A DNA stretch of 7,903 nt from positions 37,501 to 45,403 of the forward strand of contig NZ_SMMH01000028.1 of assembly GCF_004634215.1 (NCBI RefSeq). Direction: 5' to 3'. Below, in pieces: positions 6,319-7,903 of the stretch. The notes under the pieces were generated by a model. That model saw nothing but the letters and a program-made list of their open reading frames with translations, was not told the origin of the DNA and ran no database searches. Position 1 is the stretch's first letter. Each line of letters opens with the position of its first letter. This DNA is from Deinococcus fonticola (GTDB taxonomy: Bacteria > Deinococcota > Deinococci > Deinococcales > Deinococcaceae). A program made the translations under genes and the position numbers.

Positions 6319-7227
6319 GACGCGGGTCAGTGGCCCGCCCAGGCCGTCGATGCGGGCAGGCAAGCTGCCGGCGGGAATGGCCAGGCCGGTGCTGGCGTCG
6401 TAAGCGGTCAGTCGAATGCTGCCCTGCTCCACATCCAGCACCGTCACCACGCTGCGGGCGGTGCCGGGAAAGCCCACGTAATCGCGCCCGCCGATTCCGC
6501 CGCTGCTCAGGACGTTCAGCCCGGCCAGCCGCCCGGGGTAGTAGGCGGCGTGGTGCCCGTGGACGTAGGCGGTGACGTCGCCCTTTTCCATGATCTGGCG
6601 CAGGCTGGCGGCGTCACGAATGATTTCGCCGGGTTTGTTCTTTTCGCGGCTAACGCCGGCGAGGGGCAGGTGGCCCAGCACCAGCCGAAAACTTGCCTTG
6701 CGGGCGGCAGCTGAGGCGAGCTGGGCGCTTAGCCACTGGCGCTGTGCGGCATTGACGTTGGGGCCACTGGCGTCCAGCACGGCAACAAAAACATTCTGCA
6801 CAGTGAACGAGTACGTGAAGGGAAACCCACCGCGATCCACATACGGAAGCTCTGGCGCGTGTGCTTTCCAGTAGTTCGCGGCCTGCACGCGATCGGCGGC
6901 CAGGCTGGCGTCGTGGTTGCCCAGCGTAAAAGCGAAGGGAATGCCGGCGTTGCGCAGGGGACGGCGCACGTCCCGCTCGAAGGCCTGCCACATGGCCTGC
7001 ACCTGCGCGGGCTTCAGGCTGGCTTTCTGCCCGGCGATCAGGTCGCCGGCGCTGAGCACCACGTCCGGTTTCCACCCGCCGACGATGCGCGTGACCGCCG
7101 AATGCAGCTCCGGTGGGTAGGTCGTGCTGCCGTAAGACCCGTTGAAATCGCTGAGCAGCACCAGCCGCAGGGCCTCTGTACCGGGGGACAGGGTCAGCAG
7201 CGTCAGGAGGGAAAGCAGGAGGCGCAC
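6304..7227 (-). CDS. Exported calcineurin-like metallophosphoesterase
   Basis: The product has 307 residues from GTG 7227; GGGGAG lies almost against the start, and no better start is seen. MRLLLSLLTLLTLSPGTEA is a short export signal, with possible cleavage after Ala19, so the enzyme should act outside the cytoplasm or in the periplasm. Phosphoesterase motifs in order are LLSDFNGSYGST (Asp27), AGDL (Asp62), GNHD (103-106), GH (His186) and VHGHHAAYYPG (222-232). Two departures from the classical dimetal set are visible: the first motif is Asp-x-Asn rather than Asp-x-His, and the last reads GHHA rather than GHxH unless the alignment shifts by one. I recall SD-x-N-xxYGST as typical of a subfamily, so this may be normal. 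Phosphomonoester or diester hydrolysis is inferred; the substrate is unknown. Its stop lies in the end of repeat copy 2, and repeat copy 3 lies 31 bases upstream of its start. Confidence 0.9.
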   Translation of the reverse strand: MRLLLSLLTLLTLSPGTEALRLVLLSDFNGSYGSTTYPPELHSAVTRIVGGWKPDVVLSAGDLIAGQKASLKPAQVQAMWQAFERDVRRPLRNAGIPFAFTLGNHDASLAADRVQAANYWKAHAPELPYVDRGGFPFTYSFTVQNVFVAVLDASGPNVNAAQRQWLSAQLASAAARKASFRLVLGHLPLAGVSREKNKPGEIIRDAASLRQIMEKGDVTAYVHGHHAAYYPGRLAGLNVLSSGGIGGRDYVGFPGTARSVVTVLDVEQGSIRLTAYDASTGLAIPAGSLPARIDGLGGPLTRVTEFR

Positions 7228-7258
7228 GCTCCCCAGTTGAGCACACGTCTGTCAGCGG

Positions 7259-7389
7259 TCTAGAGCAGTTCTCCGAATTCCGTCATGTGTGGAAGGGCAC
7301 CCCACATGACTCCATTCTTCGCCCTGCACGTCCAAATTCACTCGCTTCGCTCGGCTAAAAGACCGAAGGCTTTTAGCAAATGCTCTAGA
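7259..7389 (-). repeat. Intergenic structured repeat, copy 3 (complete, reversed)
   Basis: 131 bases with perfect nine-base inverted ends, TCTAGAGCA (7259-7267) and TGCTCTAGA (7381-7389). Read on the minus strand it matches copy 2 in order. Stem 1 is GCTAAAAG/CTTTTAGC (7370-7377 with 7354-7361, eight perfect pairs). Then come CCGAGCGAAGCGAGT, AATTTGGACG and GCAGGGCGAAGAATGGA. A second hairpin GTCATGTG/CACATGAC (7303-7310 with 7282-7289) carries GGTGCCCTTCC as in copy 1. GGAATTCG-GAGAAC comes before the end. There is no coding capacity and no convincing flanking target duplication. It lies between two divergent genes, in the upstream region of the phosphoesterase. Confidence 0.82.
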
Positions 7390-7434
7390 GGGGCAGGGCA
7401 AGTGTCAGTGATTCGTCAGAGCATAAATGTAAAC

Positions 7435-7463
7435 TTCAGATCACATAAACTTTGGATTAAATT
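7435..7463 (+). promoter_or_regulatory. Candidate promoter for the 67-residue gene
   Basis: TTCAGA (7435-7440) and TAAATT (7458-7463) each match four of six sigma-70-type consensus positions and are exactly 17 bases apart, in a notably AT-rich stretch (about 7418-7480) of an otherwise GC-rich window. The -10 box ends 37 bases before the ATG. Other AT-rich hexamers nearby are possible, so the exact boxes are uncertain. Confidence 0.3.
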
Positions 7464-7500
7464 CTTCTCATCTTTGTTCGCTTCCCCAGGAGGGCACACG

Positions 7501-7704
7501 ATGGATCGCCACACCCCCAACCTCGACCGCACCACCTTCGATCCACGCGACGCCATTCAGGGTGAAGACGGCGAGTGGTACCACCTGCCCACCCTGAAGG
7601 CCCTGCACCGCCTGGGCCGCCTGTCCATCGACTCCCCGGCCTATATGATCCTGCTGCACGTTCTGCAACTTGAAGCGCCCCAGCACGTCCGCCTGACCGC
7701 CTGA
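7501..7704 (+). CDS. Small hypothetical protein (67 aa)
   Basis: ATG 7501 has AGGAGG (7488-7493) seven bases upstream, the best ribosome site in the window, and a hairpin terminator starts at the stop codon, so this is very probably a real single-gene unit. The 67-residue product is soluble and histidine/leucine-rich. It has an N-terminal Asp/Arg/Thr segment, GEDGEWYHLPTLKALHRLGRLSIDSP (21-46), then a hydrophobic helix-like AYMILLHVLQLEAP and a short tail. There is no signal peptide, membrane helix, zinc-cysteine pattern or known motif, and I do not recognise the family. Extending the frame upstream to 7285 would cross repeat copy 3 and ignore the strong ribosome site, so it is not adopted. 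Confidence 0.78.
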   Translation: MDRHTPNLDRTTFDPRDAIQGEDGEWYHLPTLKALHRLGRLSIDSPAYMILLHVLQLEAPQHVRLTA

Positions 7705-7721
7705 ACAGCCTGCCGGCTGTT
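7704..7721 (+). terminator. Rho-independent terminator of the 67-residue gene
   Basis: AACAGCC (7704-7710) pairs perfectly with GGCTGTT (7715-7721) around TGCC, and TCGTTGT follows. The stem overlaps the last base of the TGA stop. A second stem nearby, CAGCCG (7730-7735) with CGGCTG (7745-7750), is followed seven bases later by six Ts (7758-7763) and may act as a backup. Confidence 0.6.
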
Positions 7722-7764
7722 TCGTTGTCCAGCCGAAAACGCGGCGGCTGACTTCACTTTTTTC

Positions 7765-7903
7765 TTCACTTCACTCCGCTTGTATGTTGCGGGCGTCAGG
7801 GATTAGCCTGACGCCCGCAGCGACGGTTGCTGGGAACGGAGTGGGGTGAACGCCCGTTACTCGCCAGATCAACGAATCTGAAGCGGAGATTGCGTCCCCC
7901 ACT
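7765..7903 (+). ncRNA. Candidate structured RNA or leader, unidentified
   Basis: No good gene lies in 7705-7903. A 13-pair perfect hairpin is present: TGCGGGCGTCAGG (7788-7800), loop GATTAG, CCTGACGCCCGCA (7807-7819). It is enclosed by a 14-pair stem, TTCACTTCACTCCG (7765-7778) with CGGAGTGGGGTGAA (7837-7850), with two G-U. CAGAT (7865-7869) pairs with ATCTG (7876-7880). Two competing pairings exist: CTCCGCT (7774-7780) with AGCGGAG (7882-7888), and AGTGGGG (7840-7846) with CCCCACT (7897-7903). This switch-like design suggests a leader for a gene beyond the window, or a small RNA. CTTCACT is also repeated 12 bases apart (7752-7758, 7764-7770), a possible operator. I compared it from memory with T-box and common riboswitches and found no match. 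Confidence 0.4.

Noticed and set aside
2860..7389. Insertion sequence or transposon carrying this region
   Set aside because: No transposase or recombinase frame is present; the inverted-end repeats are too short to encode anything and enclose ordinary genes.
7285..7500. N-terminal extension of the 67-residue protein to a start at 7285
   Set aside because: It would translate repeat copy 3 and the AT-rich promoter region, and the ATG at 7501 has a near-ideal ribosome site.
7765..7903. T-box or known riboswitch (cobalamin, FMN, TPP) at the right edge
   Set aside because: The stretch GGAGTGGGGTGAACGCCC is faintly suggestive, but there is no AGTA/GA-bulge, no TGG antiterminator bulge, and no cobalamin, FMN or TPP core motif. 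It is kept only as an unidentified structure.
7705..7903. Short frames reading to the right edge on either strand, for example from TTG 7828 on +
   Set aside because: None has a ribosome site or recognisable protein sequence, and all run through the strong hairpins.
1..7903. tRNA, rRNA or CRISPR array
   Set aside because: No cloverleaf with a T-loop, no rRNA core sequence and no regularly spaced direct repeats were found on either strand by eye.

Overview
The window is a GC-rich bacterial chromosome segment with eight protein genes. One is cut by the left edge and two are very small. The best guess is Deinococcus or a close relative. The reasons are the codon bias, the mix of proteins, and three copies of a short structured intergenic repeat like the small noncoding repeats I recall from Deinococcus radiodurans. 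No rRNA or other phylogenetic marker is present, so this is an inference.

Layout. On the + strand: the C-terminal catalytic half of a prolyl oligopeptidase (1-1068); a DUF937/YidB-like protein with one membrane helix and three extracytoplasmic Ig-like repeats (1198-2772), closed by a good hairpin terminator; repeat copy 1; and an APH/choline-kinase-type phosphotransferase (2989-3855). It converges, nine bases apart, on a minus-strand pair read GrpB-family protein (5895-5284) then MAO-type flavin amine oxidase (5211-3865). A 75-residue conserved hypothetical protein (5986-6213, +) diverges from the pair. Repeat copy 2 follows, filling exactly the gap to a convergent exported metallophosphoesterase (7227-6304, -). 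Repeat copy 3 and an AT-rich promoter region separate this from a 67-residue orphan protein (7501-7704, +) with a near-ideal ribosome binding site and its own terminator. The last 140 bases have no convincing gene but hold several strong and mutually exclusive RNA pairings.

The genes look like ordinary housekeeping or accessory enzymes and do not form an obvious pathway; only GrpB and the amine oxidase are plausibly co-transcribed. The main interest is non-coding. The repeat family has CTAGAGCA/TGCTCTAG ends and covarying hairpins. In copy 2 the two ends supply the stop codons of both flanking convergent genes. The candidate structured leader or small RNA at 7765-7903 is the other signal worth following.
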